This document shows positions 25,895-37,477 of a stretch of 64,000 bases of DNA, piece by piece. The stretch's first letter is position 1. Each line of letters starts with the position of its first letter. A model generated the notes under the pieces. It had not been told where the DNA came from and did no database searches. It was given only the letters and a program-made list of their open reading frames with translations. The translations under genes were made by a program, and so were the position numbers. This stretch comes from Antedon bifida (lineage: Eukaryota > Echinodermata > Crinoidea > Comatulida > Antedonidae): contig OY727093.1 in NCBI GenBank assembly GCA_963402885.1, positions 1,240,001 to 1,304,000 of the forward strand, given 5' to 3'.

Positions 25895-26110
25895 TAATTC
25901 TATTCGACTCTTTTACCATTACGTTCGGCTCTTTTAGCATTCGGCGCATTTATATTCGGCCCATTTACCATTACGTTCGGCTCTTTCAGCATTCGGCGCA
26001 TTTCTATTTGGCCCATTTACCATTACGTTCGGCTCTTTCAGCATTCGGCTCTTTTTTATTCGGCCCATTTATGATTACGTTCGGCTCTTTCAGCATTCGG
26101 CTCTTTTTTA
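25895..26110. repeat. Minisatellite of about 52-bp units
   Basis: About four units containing ATTACGTTCGGCTCTTT, AGCATTCGGC and a GGCCCATTTA word. The plus-strand open frame that spans it is a translation of the repeat and not evidence of a gene. Confidence 0.85.
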
Positions 26111-26884
26111 TTATTATTTATTTATTATTTTAATAACTTGCGTTTGTCTAAGATAAATACTTATTTAGTGTCCCCGGAGAGTGCACCTATTCATGGAAAT
26201 ATGAAATTAAATATTAAGTCTCCAGTACTAGCCCACCATGGTTGTGGCAGAGCTAATAATAATGAAAATAGAGCCCAGAATTGCACTTATACTTATTACT
26301 ATACATAATCACCTATGATAATTATGATAATGTTAAAATTTCAACTATCCAGATGCGACTTCAACATTTTAGGTGGGGTTTTCTACTTTAAAACTCGACC
26401 TCGTATATACCTAAGGCCTAGCCCGGCGGCGGAATTGGTCTAAGCTTCGAAATTGGTCTAGAAATCGGCATCTTTCAAAATGTTCTATATTTGATCTTAT
26501 TTCACTCTCCATTAACCCCATACAAAAATCATCGGAGACAAACTATCTGTTTAAAACATGTTTATTCTGGGACGGTGCGGCCATACACACCAACTACCAT
26601 AAACGTTTATTCATAACATTTTACAATAGAATATCTTGTATGAATCGGACATTTTCGCTACCAATGTAGCAACATTAACAAAATCAAAATTTAACAGTGT
26701 GGCGTGTTGACCGCGAATGACTAACAATACCATCTTTCCCACTACACCTGTACAACCATTGCATAACAACGCACGGCATACCAAACCGTTTCGTACACCT
26801 GCGATGAAAATATAAATTCAATTTATTTTAAAATTGAGGGCGGAAAACATAAAATTTACGAGATCGAATACAGGTTGAAAAAAA

Positions 26885-27153
26885 AAAATTAAATAAAAAA
26901 AAAGATGTTAAATGTGCTCTCCCTGCCTCAGCACTAAGGCCCTGCCACAGCCTTTTGGGGTCGTTTCCAGCACATCACCAGATGCATTGATGTTGTCGCC
27001 TCATGATGTGTGGTGGAAAGGGGGACGTATAATCTGTGAACCCCAAACACAGTGGTCGCATACCTTTAACTCTATTCCACCGACCAGCGTGGGAATCGAA
27101 CCCACGACATACGTGTTGTCAACACGACGCTCAGGCGACTGAGCTAACTGATC
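26885..27153 (-). repeat. SINE-like unit with tRNA head (first of six)
   Basis: On the minus strand the tRNA-like head (27153-27081) runs into a GC-rich body of about 170 bp containing CCCCTTTCCACCACACATCA. It ends at two T-runs separated by ATTTAA, which would stop Pol III. Corresponding segments are present in the other five units. The layout is that of a tRNA-derived SINE, but no A-rich or microsatellite tail and no target-site duplication are visible. Confidence 0.5.
27081..27153 (-). tRNA. tRNA-Val(GAC)-like, array unit 1
   Basis: A 73-nt sequence folds as a cloverleaf. The acceptor stem GATCAGT/GCTGGTC has 7 pairs including two G-U, and the D stem is GCTC/GAGC. The anticodon stem TCGTG/CACGT has one terminal T-T mismatch. 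The anticodon loop is TTGACAA (anticodon GAC), and the T stem GTGGG/CCCAC closes loop TTCGATT. No CCA is encoded, as normal for eukaryotes. Against a working valine tRNA are the discriminator G instead of the usual A, the missing second G of the D-loop GG pair, and the setting inside a repeated unit with a SINE-like body. A gene, a pseudogene or a SINE head are all possible. Confidence 0.5.
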
Positions 27154-27250
27154 ATTTTGGTTTTAACAAGATTAATAGGATATTTATGACGTAGTGTTGA
27201 ATTACGTAATATACGTATAAATAGACTATTATCAGCTGTTCAGGCATGTA

Positions 27251-27348
27251 CTACTTTGTGGCTTAACGGGTAATGCTCAGGTTTGGGTGCTCTCAATTCT
27301 AGTAGATTGGGTTCGAACCTCTACGGATTTTTTTTTTTTTTTTTTTTT
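27251..27348 (+). ncRNA. tRNA-like Pol III unit with T-run, array unit 1
   Basis: TGGCTTAACGGGTAATGCTC is a good A box and GGTTCGAACCT a good B box, 32 bases apart. The sequence then reads CTACGGA and enters 21 consecutive T, a strong Pol III stop. The acceptor stem cannot be paired and the anticodon arm is poor, so it is not a normal tRNA. It lies about 100 bp from the tRNA-Val-like sequence and points the opposite way. Confidence 0.4.
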
Positions 27349-28825
27349 GAAAATAATTAATATTGTTTTTTCTTTTATTTTGAAAGAGAGATATTTTGAG
27401 GGTTGTAAATGTCAGGCCTAAACAAGTGGACCTTTTTTAAAATCAGAAACAAAGTTGCATGGCATTATTTTCCATCCATTCTTTTCGAGATTACTTTTGC
27501 AAACTAAAAGAGGGGAGCTGATAGGTTCCCGGCCGGAAAATGTTTTATTTACATGATTTGAACAATCTTCTAATGTAAAGATTAACAACATCAAAATTTA
27601 ACAGTGTGGCGTGTTGACCGCGAATGACTAACATACCATCTTGCCCATAATACACCTGCACAAACTCATTTGCATAACAACGCACGGCATACCAAACTGG
27701 TTAAAATAGAGCTGCAAGGTCTCCTGAAATGACATCTATTATTTTTTTTAACATGGTATAAGACTTTTCAGTACCCCACCATGCTTGGGGCTGAGCAAAG
27801 ATAATTTTGAAAAATAGAGCTGCATAGGTTCCCGCCCCAAAAAAATGGCACTTTACATGATTTTAAATTATATGAAACAAACTATTAATAAGATTCACCA
27901 GGGACAATAGAGCTTGTCATCGGAAAGTGCTCCTATAATTCATTAACATATGAAATTAAATATTAAGTCTCCAGTACTAGCCCACCATGGTTGGGGCAGA
28001 GCTAATAATGAAAATAGAGCCAAGAATTGCACTTATACTTATAACTATACATAATCACATATGATAATTATGATAATGTTAAAATTTCAACTATCCAGAT
28101 GCGACTTTAAAATTTTAGGTGGGGTTTTCTACTTAAAAACTCGACTTCGTATAAGGCCTACCCGGCGGCGGAATTAGTCTAAGCTTCGAAATTGGTCTAA
28201 AAATCGGCATCTTTGCCAATGTTCCATATTTGATCTTATTTTACTCTCCATTATCTCCATACAAGAACCATCGAAGACAAACTATCTGTTTAAAACATGT
28301 TTATTCTGGGGACGGTGCGGCCATACATAGCAACTACCATCAAAGTTTATTCATAACATTTTACAATAGAATATCTTGCATGAATCGGGCGTTTTCGCTA
28401 CCAATGTAGCAACATTGATTAACAAAATCAAAATTTAACAGTGTGGCGTGTTGACCGCGAATGACTAACAATAGCATCTTTCCCACTGCACCTGCACAAC
28501 CATTGCATAACATAGCACGGCATACCAAACCGTTTCGTACACCTGCGATGAAAATAATAAATTCAATTTCTTTTTAAATTGAGGGCGGCAAACATAAAAT
28601 TTACGAGATCGAATACAGGTTGAAAAAAAAAAATTAAATAAAAAAAAAGATGTTAAATGTGCTCTCCCTGCCTCAGCACTAAGGCCCTGCCACAGCCTTT
28701 TGGGGTCGTTCCCAGCACATCACCAGATGCATTGATGTTGTCGCCTCATGATGTGTGGTGGAAAGGGGGACGTATAATCTGTGAACCCCAAACACAGTGG
28801 TCGCATACCTTTAACTCTATTCCAC

Positions 28826-28898
28826 CGACCAGCGTGGGAATCGAACCCACGACATACGTGTTGTCAACACGACGCTCAGGCGACTGAGCTAACTGATC
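28826..28898 (-). tRNA. tRNA-Val(GAC)-like, array unit 2
   Basis: Same 73-nt cloverleaf as in unit 1, without substitutions in the stems or the TTGACAA loop. The same doubts about function apply. Confidence 0.5.
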
Positions 28899-28995
28899 AT
28901 TTTGGTTTTAACAAGATTTATAGGATATTTATGACGTAGTGTTGAATTACGTAATATACGTATAAATAGACTATTATCAGCTGTTCAGGCATGTA

Positions 28996-29095
28996 CTACT
29001 TTGTGGCTTAACGGGTAATGCTCAGGTTTGGGTGCTCTCAGTTCTAGTAGATTGGGTTCGAACCTCTACGGATTTTTTTTTTTTTTTTTTTTTTT
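28996..29095 (+). ncRNA. tRNA-like Pol III unit with T-run, array unit 2
   Basis: Same A and B boxes as unit 1, followed by 23 T. Confidence 0.4.
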
Positions 29096-30572
29096 GAAAA
29101 TAATTTTAAATATTGTTTTTTCTTTTATTTCGAAAGAGAGATATTTTGAGGGTTGTAAATGTCAGGCCTAAACAAGTGGACCTTTTTTAAAATCAGAAAC
29201 AAAGTTGCATGGCATTATTTTCCATCCATTCTTTTCGAGATTACTTTTGCAAACTAAAAGAGGGGAGCTGATAGGTTCCCGGCCGGAAAATGTTTTATTT
29301 ACATGATTTGAACAATCTTCTAATGTAAAGATTAACAACATCAAAATTTAACAGTGTGGCATGTTGATCGCGAATGACTAACATACCATCTTGCCCATAA
29401 TACACCTGCAAAAACTCATTTGCATAACAACGCACGGCATACCAAACTGGTTAAAATAGAGCTGCAAGGTCTCCTGAAATGACATCTATTATTTTTTTTA
29501 ACATGGTATAAGACTTTTCAGTACCCCACCATGCTTGGGGCTGAGCAAAGATAATTTTGAAAAATAGAGCTGCATAGGTTCCCGCCCCAAAAAAATGGCA
29601 CTTTACATGATTTTAAATTATATGAAACAAACTATTAATAAGATTCACCAGGGACAATAGAGCTTGTCATCGGAAAGTGCTCCTATAATTCATTAACATA
29701 TGAAATTAAATATTAAGTCTCTAGTACTAGCCCACCATGGTTGGGGCAGAGCTAATAATGAAAATAGAGCCAAGAATTGCACTTATACTTATAACTATAC
29801 ATAATCACATATGATAATTATGATAATGTTAAAATTTCAACTATCCAGATGCGACTTTAAAATTTTAGGTGGGGTTTTCTACTTAAAAACTCGACTTCGT
29901 ATAAGGCCTACCCGGCGGCGGAATTAGTCTAAGCTTCGAAATTGGTCTAAAAATCGGCATCTTTGCCAATGTTCCATATTTGATCTTATTTTACTCTCCA
30001 TTATCTCCATACAAGAACCATCGAAGACAAACTATCTGTTTAAAACATGTTTATTCTGGGGACGGTGCGGCCATACATAGCAACTACCATCAAAGTTTAT
30101 TCATAACATTTTACAATAGAATATCTTGCATGAATCGGACGTTTTCGCTACCAATGTAGCAACATTGATTAACAAAATCAAAATTTAACAGTGTGGCGTG
30201 TTGACCGCGAATGACTAACAATAGCATCTTTCCCACTGCACCTGCACAACCATTGCATAACATAGCACGGCATACCAAACCGTTTCGTACACCTGCGATG
30301 AATAATAAATTCAATTTCTTTTTAAATTGAGGGCGGCAAACATAAAATTTACGAGATCGAATACAGGTTGAAAAAAAAAATTAAATAAAAAAAAAGATGT
30401 TAAATGTGCTCTCCCTGCCTCAGCACTAAGGCCCTGCCACAGCCTTTTGGGGTCGTTCCCAGCACATCACCAGATGCATTGATGTTGTCGCCTCATGATG
30501 TGTGGTGGAAAGGGGGACGTATAATCTGTGAACCCCAAACACAGTGGTCGCATACCTTTAACTCTATTCCAC

Positions 30573-30645
30573 CGACCAGCGTGGGAATCGAACCCACGAC
30601 ATACGTGTTGTCAACACGACGCTCAGGCGACTGAGCTAACTGATC
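30573..30645 (-). tRNA. tRNA-Val(GAC)-like, array unit 3
   Basis: Identical cloverleaf to unit 1, anticodon GAC. Gene, pseudogene or SINE head. Confidence 0.5.
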
Positions 30646-30742
30646 ATTTTGGTTTTAACAAGATTAATAGGATATTTATGACGTAGTGTTGAATTACGTA
30701 ATATACGTATAAATAGACTATTATCAGCTGTTCAGGCATGTA

Positions 30743-30818
30743 CTACTTTGTGGCTTAACGGGTAATGCTCAGGTTTGGGTGCTCTCAGTTCTAGTAGATT
30801 GGGTTCGAACCTCTACGG

Positions 30819-30848
<30 letters not shown>
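30743..30848 (+). ncRNA. tRNA-like Pol III unit with T-run, array unit 3
   Basis: Same A and B boxes, followed by 28 T, the longest run in the array. Confidence 0.4.
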
Positions 30849-30852
<4 letters not shown>

Positions 30853-32322
30853 AATTAATATTGTTTTTTCTTTTATTTTGAAAGAGAGATATTTTGAGGG
30901 TTGTAAATGTCAGGCCTAAACAAGTGGACCTTTTTTAAAATCAGAAACAAAGTTGCATGGCATTATTTTCCATCCATTCTTTTCGAGATTACTTTTGCAA
31001 ACTAAAAGAGGGGAGCTGATAGGTTCCCGGCCGGAAAATGTTTTATTTACATGATTTGAACAATCTTCTAATGTAAAGATTAACAACATCAAAATTTAAC
31101 AGTGTGGCGTGTTGACCGCGAATGACTAACATACCATCTTGCCCATAATACACCTGCACAAACTCATTTGCATAACAACGCACAGCATACCAAACTGGTT
31201 AAAATAGAGCTGCAAGGTCTCCGGAAATGACATCTATTATTTTTTTAAACATGGTATAAGACTCTTCAGTACTCCACCATGCTTGGGGCTGAGCAAAGAT
31301 AATTTTGAAAAATAGAGCTGCATAGGTTCCCGCCCCAAAAAAATGGCACTTTACATGATTTTAAATTATATGAAACAAACTATTAATAAGATTCACCAGG
31401 GACAATAGAGCTTGTCATCGGAAAGTGCTCCTATAATTCATTAACATATGAAATTAAATATTAAGTCTCCAGTACTAGCCCACCATGGTTGGGGCAGAGC
31501 TAATAATGAAAATAGAGCCAAGAATTGCACTTATACTTATAACTATACATAATCACATATGATAATTATGATAATGTTAAAATTTCAACTATCCAGATGC
31601 GACTTTAAAATTTTAGGTGGGGTTTTCTACTTAAAAACTCGACTTCGTATAAGGCCTACCCGGCGGCGGAATTAGTCTAAGCTTCGAAATTGGTCTAAAA
31701 ATCGGCATCTTTGCCAATGTTCCATATTTGATCTTATTTTACTCTCCATTATCTCCATACAAGAACCATCGAAGACAAACTATCTGTTTAAAACATGTTT
31801 ATTCTGGGGACGGTGCGGCCATACATAGCAACTACCATCAAAGTTTATTCATAACATTTTACAATAGAATATCTTGCATGAATCGGACGTTTTCGCTACC
31901 AATGTAGCAACATTGATTAACAAAATCAAAATTTAACAGTGTGGCGTGTTGACCGCGAATGACTAACAATAGCATCTTTCCCACTGCACCTGCACAACCA
32001 TTGCATAACATAGCACGGCATACCAAACCGTTTCGTACACCTGCGATGAAAATAATAAATTCAATTTCTTTTTAAATTGAGGGCGGCAAACATAAAATTT
32101 ACGAGATCGAATACAGGTTGAAAAAAAAAATTAAATAAAAAAAAAGATGTTAAATGTGCTCTCCCTGCCTCAGCACTAAGGCCCTGCCACAGCCTTTTGG
32201 GGTCGTTCCCAGCACATCACCAGATGCATTGATGTTGTCGCCTCATGATGTGTGGTGGAAAGGGGGACGTATAATCTGTGAACCCCAAACACAGTGGTCG
32301 CATACCTTTAACTCTATTCCAC

Positions 32323-32395
32323 CGACCAGCGTGGGAATCGAACCCACGACATACGTGTTGTCAACACGACGCTCAGGCGACTGAGCTAACTGATC
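32323..32395 (-). tRNA. tRNA-Val(GAC)-like, array unit 4
   Basis: Identical cloverleaf to unit 1, anticodon GAC. Gene, pseudogene or SINE head. Confidence 0.5.
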
Positions 32396-32492
32396 ATTTT
32401 GGTTTTAACAAGATTTATAGGATATTTATGACGTAGTGTTGAATTACGTAATATACGTATAAATAGACTATTATCAGCTGTTCAGGCATGTA

Positions 32493-32593
32493 CTACTTTG
32501 TGGCTTAACGGGTAATGCTCAGGTTTGGGTGCTCTCAGTTCTAGTAGATTGGGTTCGAACCTCTACGGATTTTTTTTTTTTTTTTTTTTTTTT
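32493..32593 (+). ncRNA. tRNA-like Pol III unit with T-run, array unit 4
   Basis: Same A and B boxes, followed by 24 T. Confidence 0.4.
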
Positions 32594-34055
32594 GAAAATA
32601 ATTAATATTGTTTTTTCTTTTATTTCGAAAGAGAGATATTTTGAGGGTTGTAAATGTCAGGCCTAAACAAGTGGACCTTTTTTAAAATCAGAAACAAAGT
32701 TGCATGGCATTATTTTCCATCCATTCTTTTCGAGATTACTTTTGCAAACTAAAAGAGGGGAGCTGATAGGTTCCCGGCCGGAAAATGTTTTATTTACATG
32801 ATTTGAACAATCTTCTAATGTAAAGATTAACAACATCAAAATTTAACAGTGTGGCGTGTTGATCGCGAATGACTAACATACCATCTTGCCCATAATACAC
32901 CTGCACAAACTCATTTGCATAACAACGCACGGCATACCAAACTGGTTAAAATAGAGCTGCAAGGTCTCCTGAAATGACATCTATTATTTTTTTAAACATG
33001 GTATAAGACTTTTCAGTACCCCACCATGCTTGGGGCTGAGCAAAGATAATTTTGAAAAATAGAGCTGCATAGGTTCCCGCCCCAAGAAAATGGCACTTTA
33101 CATGATTTTAAATTATATGAAACAAACTATTAATAAGATTCACCAGGGACAATAGAGCTTGTCATCGGAAAGTGCTCCTATAATTCATTAACATATGAAA
33201 TTAAATATTAAGTCTCCAGTACTAGCCCACCATGGTTGGGGCAGAGCTAATAATGAAAATAGAGCCAAGAATTGCACTTATACTTATAACTATACATAAT
33301 CACATATGATAATTATGATAATGTTAAAATTTCAACTATCCAGATGCGACTTTAAAATTTTAGGTGGGGTTTTCTACTTAAAAACTCGACTTCGTATAAG
33401 GCCTACCCGGCGGCGGAATTAGTCTAAGCTTCGAAATTGGTCTAAAAATCGGCATCTTTGCCAATGTTCCATATTTGATCTTATTTTACTCTCCATTATC
33501 TCCATACAAGAACCATCGAAGACAAACTATCTGTTTAAAACATGTTTATTCTGGGGACGGTGCGGCCATACATAGCAACTACCATCAAAGTTTATTCATA
33601 ACATTTTACAATAGAATATCTTGCATGAATCGGACGTTTTCGCTACCAATGTAGCAACATTGATTAACAAAATCAAAATTTAACAGTGTGGCGTGTTGAC
33701 CGCGAATGACTAACAATAGCATCTTTCCCACTGCACCTGCATAACATAGCACGGCATACCAAACCGTTTCGTACACCTGCGATGAATAATAAATTCAATT
33801 TCTTTTTAAATTGAGGGCGGCAAACATAAAATTTACGAGATCGAATACAGGTTGAAAAAAAAATTAAATAAAAAAAAAGATGTTAAATGTGCTCTCCCTG
33901 CCTCAGCACTAAGGCCCTGCCACAGCCTTTTGGGGTCGTTCCCAGCACATCACCAGATGCATTGATGTTGTCGCCTCATGATGTGTGGTGGAAAGGGGGA
34001 CGTATAATCTGTGAACCCCAAACACAGTGGTCGCATACCTTTAACTCTATTCCAC

Positions 34056-34128
34056 CGACCAGCGTGGGAATCGAACCCACGACATACGTGTTGTCAACAC
34101 GACGCTCAGGCGACTGAGCTAACTGATC
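34056..34128 (-). tRNA. tRNA-Val(GAC)-like, array unit 5
   Basis: Identical cloverleaf to unit 1, anticodon GAC. Gene, pseudogene or SINE head. Confidence 0.5.
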
Positions 34129-34225
34129 ATTTTGGTTTTAACAAGATTAATAGGATATTTATGACGTAGTGTTGAATTACGTAATATACGTATAAATAGA
34201 CTATTATCAGCTGTTCAGGCATGTA

Positions 34226-34328
34226 CTACTTTGTGGCTTAACGGGTAATGCTCAGGTTTGGGTGCTCTCAGTTCTAGTAGATTGGGTTCGAACCTCTACG
34301 GAATTTTTTTTTTTTTTTTTTTTTTTTT
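34226..34328 (+). ncRNA. tRNA-like Pol III unit with T-run, array unit 5
   Basis: Same A and B boxes, followed by 25 T. Confidence 0.4.
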
Positions 34329-35803
34329 GAAAATAATTAATATTGTTTTTTCTTTTATTTTGAAAGAGAGATATTTTGAGGGTTGTAAATGTCAGGCCTA
34401 AACAAGTGGACCTTTTTTAAAATCAGAAACAAAGTTGCATGGCATTATTTTCCATCCATTCTTTTCGAGATTACTTTTGCAAACTAAAAGAGGGGAGCTG
34501 ATAGGTTCCCGGCCGGAAAATGTTTTATTTACATGATTTGAGCAATCTTCTAATGTAAAGATTAACAACATCAACATTTAACAGTGTGGCGTGTTGACCG
34601 CGAATGACTAACATACCATCTTGCCCATAATACACCTGTACAAACTCATTTGCATAACAACGCACGGCATACCAAACTGGTTAAAATAGAGCTGCAAGGT
34701 CTCCGGAAATGACATCTATTATTTTTTTAAACATGGTATAAGACTCTTCAGTACCCCACCATGCTTGGGGCTGAGCAAAGATAATTTTGAAAAATAGAGC
34801 TGCATAGGTTCCCGCCCCAAAAAAATGGCACTTTACATGATTTTAAATTATATGAAACAAACTATTAATAAGATTCACCAGGGACAATAGAGCTTGTCAT
34901 CGGAAAGTGCTCCTATAATTCATTAACATATGAAATTAAATATTAAGTCTCCAGTACTAGCCCACCATGGTTGGGGCAGAGCTAATAATGAAAATAGAGC
35001 CAAGAATTGCACTTATACTTATAACTATACATAATCACATATGATAATTATGATAATGTTAAAATTTCAGCTATCCAGATGCGACTTTAAAATTTTAGGT
35101 GGGGTTTTCTACTTAAAAACTCGACTTCGTATAAGGCCTACCCGGCGGCGGAATTAGTCTAAGCTTCGAAATTGGTCTAAAAATCGGCATCTTTGCCAAT
35201 GTTCCATATTTGATCTTATTTTACTCTCCATTATCTCCATACAAGAACCATCGAAGACAAACTATCTGTTTAAAACATGTTTATTCTGGGGACGGTGCGG
35301 CCATACATAGCAACTACCATCAAAGTTTATTCATAACATTTTACAATAGAATATCTTGCATGAATCGGACGTTTTCGCTACCAATGTAACAACATTGATA
35401 ACAAAATCAAAATTTAACAGTGTGGCGTGTTGACCGCGAATGACTAACAATAGCATCTTTCCCACTGCACCTGCACAACCATTGCATAACATAGCACGGC
35501 ATACCAAACCGTTTCGTACACCTGCGATGAAAATAATAAATTAAATTTCTTTTTAAATTGAGGGCGGCAAACATAAAATTTACGAGATCGAATACAGGTT
35601 GAAAAAAAAAATTAAATACAAAAAAAGATGTTAAATGTGCTCTCCCTGCCTCAGCACTAAGGCCCTGCCACAGCCTTTTGGGGTCGTTCCCAGCACATCA
35701 CCAGATGCATTGATGTTGTCGCCTCATGATGTGTGGTGGAAAGGGGGACGTATAATCTGTGAACCCCAAACACAGTGGTCGCATACCTTTAACTCTATTC
35801 CAC

Positions 35804-35876
35804 CGACCAGCGTGGGAATCGAACCCACGACATACGTGTTGTCAACACGACGCTCAGGCGACTGAGCTAACTGATC
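35804..35876 (-). tRNA. tRNA-Val(GAC)-like, array unit 6
   Basis: Identical cloverleaf to unit 1 even though the unit's sequence just beyond it has started to diverge. Anticodon GAC. Confidence 0.5.
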
Positions 35877-35973
35877 ATTTTGGTTTTAACATGGTTAATA
35901 AGATATTTATGACGTAGTGATGAATTACGTAATACACGTATAAATAGACTATTATCAGCTGTTCAGTCATGTA

Positions 35974-36063
35974 CTACTTTGTGGCCTAACGGGTAATGCT
36001 CAGGTTTAGGTTCTCTCAGCTCTAGTAGATTGGGTTCGAACCTCTACGAATATTTTTTTTTTT
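35974..36063 (+). ncRNA. tRNA-like Pol III unit, array unit 6 (diverged)
   Basis: A box changed at one base (GGCCTAAC), B box intact, T-run shortened to 11 and followed by A-rich sequence (AAATAAA repeats). Confidence 0.35.
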
Positions 36064-36463
36064 AAATAAAAAAAAAATAAATAAAAAATAAATAAATAAA
36101 TAAAATAGTGAATATTGTTTTTCTTTTATTTTAAAAGAGAGATATTTTGAGGGTTGTAAATGTCAGGACCTTTTTTAAAATCAGAAACAAAGTTGCATGG
36201 CATTATTTTCCATTAAATAGACTACCACAAATCCTCGAAAAGAAGCTCATGTGCTCCTTCATTTTTGGTACTCTTGGGTGGGCTTCTTTTCCACATGAAG
36301 TTCTTTTCGAGATTACTTTTGCAAACTAAAAGAGGGGAGCTGATAGGTTCTCATCCGGAAAATGTTTTATTTACATGATTTGAACAATCTTCTAATGTAA
36401 AAATTAACAACATCAACATTTTAACTTTTTTACTCTGCTAAAGGAAACACAAAGGATATTAGG

Positions 36464-36545
36464 AGGACTGAGGACGATCAAAGCATATTGATCGAAACGT
36501 CGAGAAACTCAACAGTTCTTTTCAGAACTAATATACATGGTGTAC
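36464..36545 (+). repeat. Penelope-like GAAACGTC motif with perfect hairpin
   Basis: CTGAGGA is followed by the hairpin CGATCAA-AGCATA-TTGATCG (7 perfect pairs) and then AAACGTCGAGAAACTC. Relatives are at 18130 and 18745. The order CTGANGA, hairpin, GAAAC resembles a hammerhead ribozyme core, but the G before AAA is needed for the hairpin closure, so the match is imperfect. Confidence 0.45.
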
Positions 36546-36739
36546 CGCAAACTTTATATCAACAAAGGATTTTTTTTCTCTTAAATTTATTAAAATGTAG
36601 TGACCTTATTTCTATTTTATACCACTGTGCTCCCTGGTGGCAAATTGAGTTCAATTGAGCACAGTGTATGAACATACAAAATATATTAAAATTCTGTGAC
36701 TGAACCAGTTACCGTAGTACTATTTCTATTTCTGAAGTA

Positions 36740-36933
36740 AATAAAGGCATAAATGGCGCTCCGTAGAAAAGTAGAGAATGCTCGAATGCTCCATCATCGT
36801 CAGAATGACGCTCTGAATATACCTCGCAGTATTAGTACAACAGCATCAGAAAGATCCACTACCAAAGTGTGGTGGCGCTTAGCAGCTTAGTGAACCGAAA
36901 CGGAGCCATTATTATTATCTTGTTGGACTGGTG
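36740..36933 (+). promoter_or_regulatory. Candidate promoter and 5' UTR exon of the LRR gene
   Basis: This block has more CpG and GC than its surroundings and ends in GGACTGGTG|GTAAGCT, a good splice donor (GT at 36934). With the acceptor TTACAG at 37462-37467 this gives a non-coding first exon and an intron of 534 bp directly before the coding exon. There is no TATA box. Confidence 0.45.
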
Positions 36934-37477
36934 GTAAGCTAGCCTAGATTAATCCTACAAAATTTTGGATTTCACGGCAGTTTCGGTGATTGAATACATC
37001 TTTACCATTGACTAGATTATTATTTACTCCTGGTATGTTACTGAGATCCACAGTGTCTTGAATATTATACTATATTTAAGCGATATACTGAAGCCAAAAA
37101 CCATTCCCCATATCCAACGAAGCGAACAGTGTGTAAGCTGGAGCAGTGGCTGAGTAATAAGAGAGTAGCTTGATGGGGCGTGTTTCCCATATATTGGTGG
37201 CCTAGCATTTGAGCCTTTATATACAAATGTACTGTTAGTAGGATGATGCTTCATGTGTCGTATTAGTTGTAGTAGGCATAGGCCTAATGCAATAGAGTCT
37301 CTGTTTTAAAAATAAATATTCAGTAATTTTAATTGTGGATAGGCAGGAGCTAGCCTAGGCTGGCCTTTCTTTCAAGTTAGATGCCAAAGTAAAAATAGCT
37401 CTACTTAACTTACTGTAGTAAGTGTTGTTACCCTAACATAGAGCAATTGTTTTTTGTTGAGTTACAGATTAGTCAAG

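Larger units (their letters stand above)
26201..36420. repeat. Tandem array of six 1.75-kb units
   Basis: Units can be phased on the word ATGAAATTAAATATTAAG at 26201, 27950, 29700, 31448, 33195 and 34930, giving lengths of 1749, 1750, 1748, 1747, 1735 and, for the truncated last unit, about 1490 bp. Units 2-5 are nearly identical; the left part of unit 1 and the right part of unit 6 are diverged, as expected after unequal crossing-over. Each unit contains a tRNA-Val-like sequence on the minus strand, a tRNA-like sequence with a T-run on the plus strand, and two related copies of a block of about 110 bp containing TTTAACAGTGTGGCGTGTTG. The six identical-length open frames of 76 codons (at 26912, 28657, 30404, 32154, 33887 and 35635) are antisense to the tRNA-like element and are not counted as genes. 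Confidence 0.95.

Noticed and set aside
25861-26133. 90-codon open frame rich in FGSFSIR
   Set aside because: Translation of the 52-bp minisatellite.
26912-35865. Six identical 76-codon open frames (starting MCSPCLSTKALPQP)
   Set aside because: Each is antisense to the tRNA-Val-like SINE unit; the end of the peptide (GIEPTTY) is what the reverse complement of a tRNA T arm encodes. The conservation comes from the satellite, not from selection on a protein.
26201-36420. CRISPR-like or prophage-like array
   Set aside because: Unit length of 1.75 kb, absence of spacers, and the eukaryotic gene context rule this out.
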